This document shows, one piece after another, positions 11,297 through 23,058 of a DNA stretch of 64,000 nucleotides. Position 1 is the first letter of the stretch; every line of letters begins with the position of its first letter. The notes beneath the pieces are model-generated. The model ran no database searches, was not told the DNA's origin, and worked only from the letters and a program-made list of their open reading frames with translations. The position numbers were made by a program, and so were the translations under genes. Origin of the DNA: Garcia nutans (taxonomy: Eukaryota; Streptophyta; Magnoliopsida; Malpighiales; Euphorbiaceae). The stretch lies in NCBI GenBank assembly GCA_947685225.1, contig CANTUV010000051.1:5642001-5706000 (forward strand), given 5' to 3'.

Positions 11297-12180
11297 GTTT
11301 GTATACTCCTTTGCCTATTCCTAATCAATCTTGGATTGATCTTTCAATGGATTTTGTATTGGGTTTGCCGAAGTTTAGGAAGGGTAAAAAGTCAATTTTC
11401 ATTATGGTTGATTGTTTTTTGAAAATGACACATTTTATTTCTTACAATAAAAAGGATGCTACCACACACATTACACACTTGTTTTTCAATAAAATTGAGA
11501 AATTGCATGGAATTCCTAAAATAAGTATTAGTGATAAAGATATAAAATTTCTAAGTCACTTTTGGAAAGTGTTGCGGAGTAAGTTAAGTACTAAACTTTT
11601 ATGTTCTATCACTTGTCACCCATAAACAATTGGCCAAACCAAAGTTATCAATAGGACTTTAGAAACTTTATAGTGTCCAATAATTAAGAAAAATTTAAAG
11701 AATTGAGAAGAATGCATACCATTTGTTGAGTTTGCTTATAATACTACTGGTTTTTCTCCTTTTGAAATTACATATGGATTTAATCCAATAGCACCTTTAG
11801 ATTTAGTTTCTTTGCCTTGTGATGAAAGGTCTAATTAGATGGCAAGAGGAAAGGAGAGTTAATTAAGAAAATCCATGTCCATGTGCAAGCCAACATTGAG
11901 AAGCGAAATCAACAAGTTGCACATCAAGTTAATAAAGGGAGAAGGAAAGTTGTCTTTAAACTAGACGAATGGGTATGAGTTCACATGCGAAAAGAAATAT
12001 TTCCTAATCAAAGGAAATCTAAGTTACACATAAGAAGAGATGGTCTTTTTCAAGTTTTGGAGTGAATTAACAATAATGCTTATAAAATAGACTTGCCTAG
12101 TGAGTATAATATGAGTATTACTTTTAATATTGCTGACTTGTCTCCTTATGACTTTAAAGATGAAGATTCAAGGATGAATC
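11297..12180 (+). pseudogene. gypsy integrase C-terminal relic
   Basis: The longest undamaged stretch (to 11625) reads SLYTPLPIPNQSWIDLSMDF, then a VLGLP word and an integrase core with IMVDCFLKMTHF, LHGIPKISISDKD and KFLSHFWK, ending at CHP before a stop. Beyond it, in shifted frames, are GQTKVINRTLETL, VEFAYN, GFSPFEITYGFNP and, near 12090, NAYKIDLPSEYN and ADLSPY. This is the standard order of a plant gypsy integrase and its C-terminal tail. The motif NIADLSPY is typical of the gypsy C-terminus; no clear chromodomain follows it. Several stops and frameshifts make it non-functional. Confidence 0.8.
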
Positions 12181-12198
12181 TTTTGAGGAGGGAGGGAA

Positions 12199-12973
12199 TG
12201 ATGCAACGAAGAATCAACCCGTATCAAAGTCCAAGGACTCGTTAAAGCTTACTCGATGGACTTGGTACTAGAGGGCATCTTCAAAGGTTCAAGGATACTT
12301 TGCTTACCATGCTACAAGGCCTATAGAGTGACTTAGCCACAATAGAAGAATATAAGGAGGACTCCAACTTCAAGCTTGGACTCGTACAACCAATCCAAGG
12401 CCTAGTTTATTTGTCACAAGTCCAAGAAGACTATTTGGGCTAGTTGTGTTTGTGGCCCATTTTGAAATTATCTTGTTCTAGCCATTTGTATTTAGGGATT
12501 GTATTTAGTTTTTACTACATTTGTAGTGTGTTGGAATTTGCATTTGAATTGGGACATTATGCTTATAATTGGGCTACAACTTTTCTAAAGCCCAAAGGTA
12601 GTTTGGAATAACTTAAGTGGATTTAGAGATAGCTTATTATAGATAAGATGATTGTAAGCTTGTTCCTAAAAAATTAGGGCATCCAACAATTAGGTAATAT
12701 AAAAACACTCAAATGAACAATAAGAGAGCAAGATCTAGAATTTAAATAAAATTTTAGACTTGTTCTTAGGAGAGGGATTCTCTTGCTTTAATTCTTATTG
12801 AATCAAACTTCTTCACAAAGAGTTAATAACTTGAGTGAATTAATACCAACATTCTATTCCACATAGTTGGATTTCAGTTGAGGTCCTGGAAGAACTTAAT
12901 TTAGCTTTCCAATGGAGTTGATCCAAGCACAAAGATGTTAGGTCTCAATACATATACTTGTAGGTTCGCATCA
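12199..12973 (+). repeat. 3' LTR of gypsy element
   Basis: The 775 bp block starts TGATGC and ends GCATCA, a perfect six-base terminal inverted pair. It is preceded by the purine tract at 12184-12197 and followed by GTATG, the expected position of a 5 bp target duplication whose other copy is outside the window. Confidence 0.75.
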
Positions 12974-14195
12974 GTATGATTGTTAATGCGACTGGATCAT
13001 CTTATAAAAGAGTTAACAAACTTCGATAAAATGAACTTGATCAAGTAGTGCAATGTCTTGAGAATAGATAAATTTTAGTAGCAAAGGCAAAAATAAAAAA
13101 ACTAGTTTGGCCGGACCATGTGTCACACAATGAGGATCGCACTATGTAATGTTTCTCCGCCTACACTTAATGTTGCCATTAGTTATAGAAGTGCTTCATA
13201 AGGTGTATGATGATGACAATAATCATTAAACAAGAGAAATATGCTAAAGTTTGATTTGTAGAATGGAAAGTTATGGTTTTATGTTTATTTTCCATTTGAT
13301 GAAGCATTTATTGTGATTCACAAATGGATTATCAAATGCCTTATAACTTTGAGATCAAAATATTGTACATACTATACATTTAATTAAGGTTGTTAAAAAA
13401 GGAATTAAAAGACTTTAGAGAGACAAGATGGGAGAAGTTTTTTAAGAAAGTTGAGACTTTTTATGTTGCTAATTCCATCTCTATTAATAATATAGAAGAT
13501 ATTATGAATTCTTATCATCAAATAAAGTGAGATAGACAAACCATTACTAATTATCATTATTATCGGGTTGAGATATATTGTGAGGTAATTATATATGTCA
13601 AACCTTTCAATTAAGTTCATTTCCCTTTCTACTTCATTATTTTTATATTTTGTTTGTATAATTTTGGTTCTTGATTTAATTGCACAAGTGATGGAGAATT
13701 GTTTCCTTGAAATAAGCACAGAATTACTTCATTGCATATCATGCATTAATCTAAGGGGCTCATTCTCTAACTTCAACAACGATAAGTTAGTTCATCTTGC
13801 TGGACTTTATTCAAAGGACTTTTCTTCCACTAAACGTATGATGCTTCCCTAGCAACTTGAGATTTACATCCATGCTGTATGAACTAATATTAAGTTTTCT
13901 TTTATTCAAGATTTAGGAAGTCTTACGAAGAAGCTGGTGCAAACTAGAAAGGTTATAACATTTTTCATGGTTTACCACTTGATTGAATTGACATTGCTTC
14001 CACCAGTTGCTACAACATTTGTTGAGAGTATTTTCTGTTATTAATATAGTAAAGACTGATTTGTGCAATAGGATAAAGGATGAGTGGATGAATGATAGTT
14101 TTGTAGTATATATAGAGAAAGAAGTTTTTGTAACTAATATCGTGTCGTTTTCAAAATATGCAAACTCCTATAATTCAATTGTCCTGTTTCTTTAA
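12974..14195 (+). pseudogene. hAT-family transposase relic (zinc finger MYM-type/TTF type)
   Basis: Reading across frames, the order of motifs is that of the C-terminal half of a plant hAT transposase of the TTF/zf-MYM-like type. Near 12980 is IVNATGSSYKR with NELDQVV. Near 13200 is EVLHKVYDD, then GFMFIFHLMK. Near 13420 is RWEKFFKKVETF. Near 13540 is TNYHYYRVEIYCEVI. Near 13700 is EISTELLHCISCINLRGSFS. At 14000-14150 is the hAT dimerisation motif LLPPVATTFVE, then SVINIVKTDLCNRIKDEWMN and VVYIEKEVF. There are at least eight stops or frame changes. The coding similarity runs right up to the gypsy LTR end at 12973, so the N-terminal half should lie on the far side of the nested elements. Confidence 0.75.
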
Positions 14196-16313
14196 ATCAA
14201 GAGTCGATAAGTAATTCACTATTATATAATAACATATTTATATTCTAAGTATAATTTTCCTTTTATTAAAAAATATTTTCATTTTTCTTTTATTAAAAAA
14301 TATTTTCACTCTCCGTTTTTAATTTTGTAGTTAAATCGATTAGTTTATAATTTTAAAATTTTATTAGAGTTTAACTAAATAAATAAATAAGTATCTATAT
14401 ATATATATAATACTAAAATGATTATGGTTGGCACAATATTATACTACATGTTTCAATCAAATTTTTAAAATTAATTTATTATTTATTATTTAATTAGTTT
14501 ATTTAATTTATTTATTATTTATTATAATAGATATTTATTTATCTAAGTAAAAATATCTAAAAAGATAAGAAATATAGCTTATTATTTTATTAAATAATAA
14601 CTATGTCGCTGGTATAATATTGTGCCACGTGTTCCAATCAGATTTTTTTAAAAATTAATTTATTATTTATTTTTAATTAATTTATTATAATAGATATTTA
14701 TTTATCTGAATATAAATATCTAGAAAGATAAGAGATAAGTTTTTAATAGCTTATTATTAGATAAATTTTTAATAGTTTATTATTTTATTGGATAATAACT
14801 ATTTATTATTAATATTATAATATAATATTATAATAATATTTAAACATCTAAATAAAGACATCTAATAATTATTTAATTATCTGAGTTCAAAAAAATCTAA
14901 TTAATTATCTATTCTAATAAATAATAAATTTAATATAAAAAAAGTCTAATTAATTATCTATTCTAATAAATAATAAATTTAATATTTATTAGAATAAATA
15001 ATTAATTTATTATTAGATATATTTATAAAATAATAAATTAATTATCTATTCTAATAAATGATAAATTTAATATTTATCTTCTAATTATATGACCACTACT
15101 TGATCTAAATTTAATAAAAAATTTTACAGTTAGTATAATAATGTACAATTTTAAATAGATATTTATTTATTATAAAATAAGATAAGATAAAATTTATTTT
15201 ATTTAGGATAAATAATAATTTTATTCTATTATAATAATAGATATTTATTTGATATTTATTTATATAGTTTAAAAAGAATTAAGATATTATATTGATAATA
15301 TACAAATAAAGTTAATTATAATTATATATATACAATTTATGAATTAAATTAGCTAATTTTTCAGTTGATCTAAAATTATCTAAAAATTAATATTTTAGAG
15401 TTGATGGTGTTATTTTTTTTTATTTTCAACGTAATAATTTTTTATTTGTTATTAATAATGTTGAGTTTATTTGGTTTACAATTTTTTTTATTATTTATAT
15501 AAAATATTATGATAATATCATAGTATTATAAATTTTTTGATATTTTATAATTTAATAATTATAAATAATTTATTTATATTTATTAATATATATTAATTTT
15601 ATTTTTTATAATTATAAATAAATAATTATTTAATTAAATTTATTATAAAATTAAAAATAAAAATAAAAAATATCTACCATAGTACACAAGTTCTATTCTA
15701 ATATTCTCATGTATCATGTGAAGGGTCAAAAAGTGAAGTGATGATAGGTAAGAAAAAAAGAAAAAGGAGATGGACTTGCCAAGTGGAAGCTGATTTATGG
15801 GGATTAGATAATAATTGATTCTGTTCCTATTAGGCTACGTCTTGTTCTGTGGAATGGTCCTAATTTCTAATTAGGCTACGTCTTGTAGCCTAATTTCACT
15901 GATGCGACAACTATATATAGTTACTTAGACCCATCAAATTTAATTATGCTTTTATTATTTTTTAAATTTATTCATAGACACTAATTTTAATATTTATTAG
16001 AAAATTACTTATTGCCATATTAATTCGGATATTAATAAAAAAATAAATATTTGATCCATAAATTTAGGAAAGAATTCACTTATTAATTAGGTTAATCCTT
16101 GATGTCAGAAAATTTAAATTGTTTAATAATAATGATATTCTTTTTTTTAGCAAAATATAATCATAATATTCAATTTCAGATTAATTAAAAATTCTAAATA
16201 TTAAAATTTTCAATATATTATATATTAATTCTTTTATACATTACTTACAAGTGGAAACCTAACCACCAATTTTATTACATTTAAAAAGAAGAAAAAGATC
16301 TATTTAGACTAAG
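14196..16313. other. AT-rich intergenic DNA with diverged repeats
   Basis: No coding frame is supported. A block of about 180 bp near 14428 is repeated in diverged form near 14610. A word of about 30 bases centred on ATCTATTCTAATAAATAATA occurs three times between 14900 and 15060. GGCTACGTCTTGT is repeated at about 15832 and 15874. The rest is A/T-rich sequence without recognisable features. Confidence 0.6.
14428..14810 (+). repeat. diverged tandem duplication, about 180 bp unit
   Basis: Copy one begins near 14428 with CAATATTATACTACATGTTT and copy two near 14610 with TAATATTGTGCCACGTGTTC. Both continue through a TTAATTTATTATTTATT stretch, AATAGATATTTATTTATCT and AAAGATAAGA, ending at TAATAACTAT. 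The copies differ by many substitutions and indels, so the duplication is old. Confidence 0.5.
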
Positions 16314-16578
16314 ATGGTATTTTTTAAAACCGGAGCTTTTCAGCTTATTGTGAATAAGTAATTTTTAGATTATAATCAGATTAAAAATAAGCAGTTAAGC
16401 GTTTCTGTAAACTAGTTAATAATCAGCTGATAATCAGTTTATAATAGTTAAGTGTTTCTGTAAAATCAGCTTATAATCAGTTTTTAATTGCAGAAACTGT
16501 CAAAATGACCAAACTGTTCCTAAGTTTATTTATTGTATAAAAATAATTTTTTAAATGTCAATTCAAAATTTATTTTGC

Positions 16579-16615
<37 letters not shown>

Positions 16616-16991
16616 TTTATTTAATAATAATAATAATATTGGTGTTATCAATAAATTATACAAATAAAAAACTACCATGTAAATATTATCAAATTAATTA
16701 GAATCCTAAAAATATTTTTAAGCGAGAAGAAGAAAGGTAAAAGAATTTTGATGGAACTAAAGTATATAGGGTGGGTAAATTTGAAATATTGAAGATTAGT
16801 TAGGGATAGTATGGTCTTTTACTTGGTCAAAAATGCTTAAAAAAATAGCAAAACTCAACTTTTAAAAAACTGATTAAAATCAAATTATAATCTACTATTT
16901 AAGTTTTCAGAAACACTTAAATAAATAACTTATAATCTAAAAACTGCTTATAATCAGTTTTGACCAGCTTTTAAGTTTTGAGAAATACCCT
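16314..16991. mobile_element. palindromic MITE, 678 bp
   Basis: The left end (GGTATTTTTTAAAACC from 16316) and the right end read in reverse (GGGTATTTCTCAAAACTT) are inverted copies. Pairing extends inward for about 90 bases through TTTTTAGATTATAA and AAGYGTTTCTG words in both arms. CTAAG directly flanks both ends (16309-16313 and 16992-16996) and may be the target duplication. There is no coding capacity. An AAT microsatellite lies inside at about 16580-16635. The superfamily is not clear from the ends. Confidence 0.65.
16580..16637 (+). repeat. AAT/ATA microsatellite
   Basis: About a dozen AAT units, an AAATTTATTT interruption, and a further short ATA run, inside the MITE. Confidence 0.85.
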
Positions 16992-16996
16992 CTAAG

Positions 16997-19900
16997 TGCA
17001 TATATATTTAGCTAATAAAATTATATAATTTTTATATAATTATTTTTTTAGTAATTTTTTATTGACCAAATATACATATATTTAATATAAATAAAAATTT
17101 TGATAAAAAAATACTAAAACTCGTTCAAAAAATTATTGTTAGTTACGTTTGTGTAAATTGTAATTATATTCTTACAAGTACAATCAGTCTTATATTAATA
17201 TTTTAAAAATATTTTATTTATTATAAATTATATCTATTTTTTAAATATAAATTATATCTATTTATTTAGATGAAAAATGTATATTTTTATTCATAAAATA
17301 AATTACATGATACATAAAATATAAATAAAAAATGATGATATATAATTATATATGATCGGTGACTATATATATTATATCACAATTCAACTTCTTTTTATCT
17401 CCAAATGATTTCAGTTTCATAACTTTAAATTCATAACTGACATCGCCAACACCGATACTATATAAAAATAACTTAAATTAGAACAACTAATTTTCGTTAG
17501 AGAAGGTAAAAACACAAAAATTAAGCTAACAAATTTGCAAAAGTTACATTTGTATTTATTAAAACAAATAAAAATTACCAAAAGTGAAATTAATTAAGGC
17601 ATCATTAGCTTTGTAGTTGGTGGTAACGCAACACAATGAAGGAAAGAAAAATTTTTAAGAGAGAAAAATTTAAAAAAAAAGACCATTATGTATTTTTTCA
17701 GTATAAAGATATTAATTTTTTTTATCTTGAATATTATTTTCATATTAGAATGTATGCGTATTTATCGTTAAACAAGTGAAATAATTTTTTCCCCTCATCT
17801 AATAACCTTTTATTGGGATATTATATATAGTGTTTTCCATTTATTCCGAAACTGAAAAAAAAATAAAGAAAAAAAAAAAAAGAAAAGGAAAAGAGGGATT
17901 GCAGTTCCTGATCATTTTCGGTTCCCAGTTGCCAACTGTCGAAGCAAAACGACAGATATAATGAGCGTCGAGAGTGAAAACGACAGTTAGAGGAGGGATC
18001 CAAATTAAAGACTTAAAAAACCCATGTGCGGTGTCTTACTATCTATTAACAGGAAATTCAAGAGGAAACAATCACATATTGACTTATCTTTAGCGTTACA
18101 ATCCTATAATTGTAAATATTTACAAGGGGGCTAAAAATATATGTTAATTCCAATTTCCCCTCAATATTATTTTTTATTTTTTATTTTTTAACAATTAAAG
18201 TTATTTGATTTGATTTAATTAATATTATTAAATTTAAAAGTTAAATATTCAACTTCATGAAAAATATTTTCAATTATAGTTAATTTTTTAAAAAAAAAAT
18301 AAATTAAAAAAAAATCAGTTCAACCAAAATTACCCTACCATTTAATGGCTTAACTCTGTTTAAATCGACTCTTATCATTTTAAGTTAAGATTTATAATTA
18401 TCACCAACTAAAATTGACGAACCGGTTAGCCACCAACCTGTGATCATAGCTAAATGTTGGCCTTAATAATAGAGAAAGTTATTGAAGTAGAGACTTAATT
18501 TTAGCCTATATGACAAAGACAAATAACATAGGTAATTGTGTCAAGCCTGTAGCCTAGCGTAAACCCTTGAATGTTTAAATAGATTTCATATCTAAAGTTA
18601 AAAACCCTGGAGAGGAGTGAGATTTAAGAATGATACACGGCTTCCCCATGCAGATAGTTTAGAGGCTCTCACTATTAGATCTAACCATGGAAACTGCTAA
18701 TTTTGCCTATAGAATGGTTCAAGGATGGTTCCAAAATACTTGGTTACTATTCAATCTCTACTTCAAGGGCGATTTGAGGCAATCTAGAACGTGATTTATA
18801 TGTGATTTTTATTAAAACATTAGAGAAAAAATTTTTATTTGGAATTTAGATGAGTTTAAATAAAAATATTAAAATTATTTTTTCTTGAAAAAAAGTAATA
18901 CAAAGAGAATTTGTAATTAATTTTTTAATTAGTTAAAAAATTAAGTTATTTTTTTTATCCTTTTGAATTTAACCTGTGGCATTTCTTGAAATTTAGAGAG
19001 AATCACAACTCACGCAATTATCTTATTTTATATTACCATATCCTCTCACCTAGTTATCTTTGCCGCTTTCACCGTCAAATGTTGCAATTGTATTTTGAAA
19101 CCCAAACTATGCTTAGCCTTGTTCATCATTTCCTTTCCAACTAGGTTGAAAGTGTCAATTTTAATTCTAGTTTCAATTTTGAATCAGAGATTTCAATTCA
19201 ATAATTTTATGAGCCATAACCAAACCAAGTTTCATTGTTTTCACTTCATTTCGTGGTTTCAATTTCAAATCGGTTTTGACCAGTTTAATTTTGGTTTAAA
19301 ACTAGACTATGATCAAGTATACTCGTTATGACCTTTTCTAATAGGAAGAAGGTCTTTAGGCACTAACTTCAAGGAGTGACTAGCTCAAAAGAAGAAGACA
19401 ACTTATGATAGATGATTGCATAGCCAAACCACTAACTTCATTATGACCTTTAATTAGAAAGTTCTCCTTGGAGGCCAAACGACTAAAAAAGTGTACAGAC
19501 CTTTGAGAAGGTTTATGTTCTTTGGTGAAGATGAAGCGTCCCTTTGATGAAGGTATTCTCACTTCTTAAGTCTTTATGGTGAAAGGCATTTTCCCAACTA
19601 GAGTTCTCCTTTGTGTTGGAGAATTCATGGTCCTAAGTCTTGAGGTTTATGTACTCAAATATGCAAGGTTGCATCATTTTGTATAAGAAAAAAAGGCAAT
19701 GATGTGCTTGTTTAAGAGGTCGTAGAGTCTTATGTTGAAGTGACAGAATATATCATTTCTCGAATATGGCAGTGATTACGTATTAGATAATTTTATAAGG
19801 AGCTGTGAATGAAAACTTCTCTTATAAGCTATTCGTGAACTAAGTGAGTTGTTGTTTGGAATGAGATATTTATGCTAAAATATGTACAAAAGATAAAAGA
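16997..19900. other. AT-rich intergenic DNA
   Basis: No gene is supported. There are A/T homopolymer stretches (for example 17850-17890) and short frames that end quickly and show no family motif. At 19100-19320 there is a run of TTTCAATTT-like words giving an open frame of low complexity, which I do not count as a gene. The segment 19330-19570 is less AT-rich but unrecognised. Confidence 0.5.
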
Positions 19901-19910
19901 CAAAGTATGA

Positions 19911-20590
19911 ATAGTTAGTTTTAGCTTCTTTTTTCTTTTTCTTTTTTCATATGTCCCTCCCAAAGTTTCCTTCCCTCTCCCTCAGTGTGGGACTTCTTTC
20001 TTTGGTTATCTTACATCTAGGACTGTCGTCGACTTTTTAGCCGGTGACAACCTTAGATCTACTATCATATTTTAGTTATTTTCTGTTGTTTATTCAATTC
20101 TTTATGTTTTTTTTTTAAATCTGACCTTTAGATAGTCTTATTTTGTCCTCTACTTTCACAGTGATAAGTTTTTGTTTGCTAGATTTGTTTGTTTAGAATG
20201 AAAACAAAGAAAAGATTCAGAGGATTTCCATGCTTTAGCCCACCTTTCATGACAGCTAGTGTTTTTCAATTCTATCCAAGGTGGAACTGTTACTCCCAAC
20301 AGATCAAAGACTCTAAAAGTAGTGGCTTTCTTTTGGTGCTCAGATCACCCCCACTCATTTTCCAACTAACTCTCAAGACGTAGTTTTATATAAGTTGCTC
20401 CTCATATGTCGCTCAATAATAGTTTTATGGTACTTTTTCTTTCATATGTTGTATTGTTGATCTTTGAATAGTTTTCTTTTCTATATAATCTAGATATGTT
20501 ATGAGAGGCTTTTTTGCATCTAGTTTCTCGATATTAGAAGTTCTTTCTTTAGTTTGTAGTTTAGTTGTTTTTAATGTTTCTGATAAAAAA
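19911..20590 (+). mobile_element. probable LINE 3' end
   Basis: The segment has the texture of a plant L1 3' untranslated region: pyrimidine-rich, with CTAGGACTGTCGTCGAC and CTTAGATCTACT words, ending TTTCTGATAAAAAAAAAG. The same TTTCTGAT plus A-run terminus ends the LINE copy near 34588. AAAGTATGA occurs just before (19902-19910) and just after the A-run (20591-20599), a candidate target duplication. A second TTTCTGATAAAAAAA with a similar downstream word follows at 20627-20650, from a small local duplication. There is no ORF2 coding sequence. Confidence 0.4.
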
Positions 20591-20659
20591 AAAGTATGAC
20601 ATAGCCTATTTTTAATGCAATTTCTTTTCTGATAAAAAAAAGGAGTATGAAATAGTCTA

Positions 20660-21205
20660 TTTTAAGTGTTTATGGGTCTAGTGGTCTTATTATATGTTTC
20701 TTAGATTGTTTGCTTTTAGAGTTCTTGTAGGCTTGTTGTGTAATATCCATTTTAAAACAAGTAACTTTTAGTCTTCAATTGACAAAAATGTTGTGATAAT
20801 GTATTTTTTCAATTTATCGTAAAAGTTTTAATTTCTCAAACTATAATCAACAAAATTTATAATTAAGAGAAGGGGATCAGAAAGGAGCAAATTATCAACT
20901 TAATTAATAGTGATTTCATTATATATAATCATAAATGTTAATCTCAATGGTTTTTCTTAAAAAGAAAAATCAAATCTTGATATACTATAGAATATGAAAT
21001 AAATTAAAAATATTTTAAGCAATTAAATATTGTAAACATTGATAGGCAAGAGTAATCATTCTTTTAAATTTAGAATTAGCAAAATAACTCTCATATTTAA
21101 TTGAGTTAGCCTCTTCTCCATTGAGCTGAGATCTTATTTTTGTTTATTTATTTATTTCTACAAAGTATCTTTCTCTAAAATACTCATATTGCTATCCATA
21201 ACAGA

Positions 21206-21247
<42 letters not shown>

Positions 21248-22750
21248 TAACTTTGACTCCAATAATAAGTTAAAAAATTCTAGAATTTTTAATTCTCAAA
21301 CGATTCTAATAATAAAAGTTGACTGATATTAATTTTTTTACAAATTGTTATTTGTATTAATTTAAAACTTAAAAAAATATTATATAATTGTTTTAATTGT
21401 TTTCTTATCATCAGAATGCTTATTTGTAATTTCAAAATTTTTAAAATTGAGAAAAAAAATTAAGAATTTTTTTAATTGTTGACTATCGAAACAATATTTC
21501 AAATGAAACTGAAAATTTATAAATTAAGTCAGACTAGTTGTGGACTTGTGCATTACATGGTAGTAAAATAATAAAATATAAATAAATATAATTAATAATA
21601 AATATAAAATAATGTATATAAATCATTTAGTAAAATATAAATTAACAATAAATTTTATAACAAAAGATAATAAATTTTTATAATAAATGTTTTTATCTCA
21701 ATTTTCTTGATATGAGTTTCGTCAAATCATTATGATTGAGCATTATGTTACATAATTTAACACCTTTAAAAAATAAAAATCATATCACAAATTTTAGTTA
21801 TAAAAATAAAATCACAAACTCTATAGAAAAAAATAACAAAAAATAAAAAGTTGAACAAATTTTTTAAAAATAAAGAAAAGTATGAGTAATAGGGTTAATA
21901 GTTATATATTTAAATTGTTTAACTTTCAAACCAATAATAATAATATTATTAAGTAAATTATTAAAGTATAATTAATATTTAAAAAAAAGTTAAAAACTCG
22001 TATATTTTTATAGTGCAACTTTTCAAAATTCTAAAAAATTATAAAAATAAAATATTAAATAAATTATTAATATATAATTAATTTATTAAAAAAATTAATA
22101 GTCATATATATTTTATTGTCTAATTTTTATAATGTCTAAAAATATATAAATTAATTAATATTATGAAATTAAATTATTAACATATAATTAAGTTATGAAG
22201 AAATTTAAATAATAAATATTGAAGTATTTATTTTTTTAAAATTTTTATAAAATATAATTAAATGGAAATATAAATTTTTATAATAAAAAATAATGATATA
22301 ATTTCTTAGAAATTGAGGAAAAAGTGAGAAAAATAAAGTAAAAAATTAGAATAATCTTTTTTAAAAGTTGATGAAGTGACAACATTAAAAATACTCTTAA
22401 TTTCTTAGCTTATATATACATATAATATATAAATGTGAGTTACAAATTAATAAATCAGTGTTTGAAAAACTGTTAAAATATTTATATAAATCTTTTTTTA
22501 AACTATATAAATCTATTTTTAAAACTTGAAAAATTTATCGAATAAAAAAAATTGTTCAAACACAAAAAAAATATTGTATTTTAAATTTTTTTAGACAGTA
22601 TTTTAAAAATTTTCAGACAATAGTAATATGAATTTTCTTTATAATAAAATTATTTGAGGGTACTTCAAAAAAAATCAAATTTGATTTTTAAAGTAAAATT
22701 AATATTCGCAACAATAAAACAATAACTTTTTCAATTTTGAAGAGTATATA
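20660..22750. other. AT-rich intergenic DNA
   Basis: No coding frame or element could be identified. The only distinct feature is the compound microsatellite at 21206-21248. From 21540 on the sequence is extremely A/T-rich with many short direct words such as TTATTAA and ATATAATTA. Confidence 0.55.
21206..21248 (+). repeat. (GT)n(AT)n compound microsatellite
   Basis: About ten GT units pass directly into about eleven AT units. Similar compound runs occur in the copia LTRs at 34725 and 41719 and, inverted, at 46595. Confidence 0.9.
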
Positions 22751-22802
22751 TAATTGCATTCACTTTAATTACCCATTATTAATTGTTCCCCCAAGTCACA
22801 TC

Positions 22803-22920
22803 CACGTAGGCATCTATCTAGAAACTGGGACCTGAAGATGGCAAAAAGAAAACCGGAACATCCGGTAAAAAGTCAAAAACTACCTCGCACGCTTTTTAAC
22901 GAAACCTCCACGTGTCCAAT
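22803..22920 (+). promoter_or_regulatory. upstream region with ACGT-core boxes
   Basis: A G-box core CACGTG is at 22909-22914 in CCTCCACGTGTCCAAT, with a CCAAT word beside it, and a second ACGT core (CCACGTAGG) lies near 22805. They sit 145-255 bases before the ATG of the 128-residue gene and are followed by a pyrimidine-rich leader with a CTCTCTCTC run at 23031-23040. G-box cores bind bZIP and bHLH factors in plants. No clear TATA box was seen. Confidence 0.4.
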
Positions 22921-23058
22921 CTTATCCGTTACCTTCTTCTTTTCTCCTTCCCTCTCTCCCACTTCAAATACTCATTCCAGATCAAACCCTCCCATTTTAA
23001 CTCTGCAAGCCAAAACCTCATTTTTCAAGCTCTCTCTCTCACTTTCTGAACTCTTAAA

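Larger units (their letters stand above)
11297..12973 (+). mobile_element. Ty3/gypsy element, 3' portion (integrase end and 3' LTR)
   Basis: Integrase coding sequence begins abruptly at the copia LTR and runs degenerately to about 12180, followed by a purine tract (GAGGAGGGAGGGA) and an LTR from 12199 to 12973. The 5' part of the element must lie beyond the nested insertions and outside the window. The LTR ends inside hAT transposase coding sequence, so this element is itself inserted in a DNA transposon relic. Many stops show that it is old. Confidence 0.8.

Noticed and set aside
14900..15060. Spaced short repeats, considered as a possible CRISPR-like array
   Set aside because: Repeats are irregular, imperfect and AT-rich with unequal spacing, in a plant nuclear context; CRISPR arrays are not expected or supported.
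19095..19331. Plus-strand frame of 78 codons rich in Phe, Gln and Ile
   Set aside because: It arises from repeated TTTCAATTT words; no domain, leader or stop context supports a gene.
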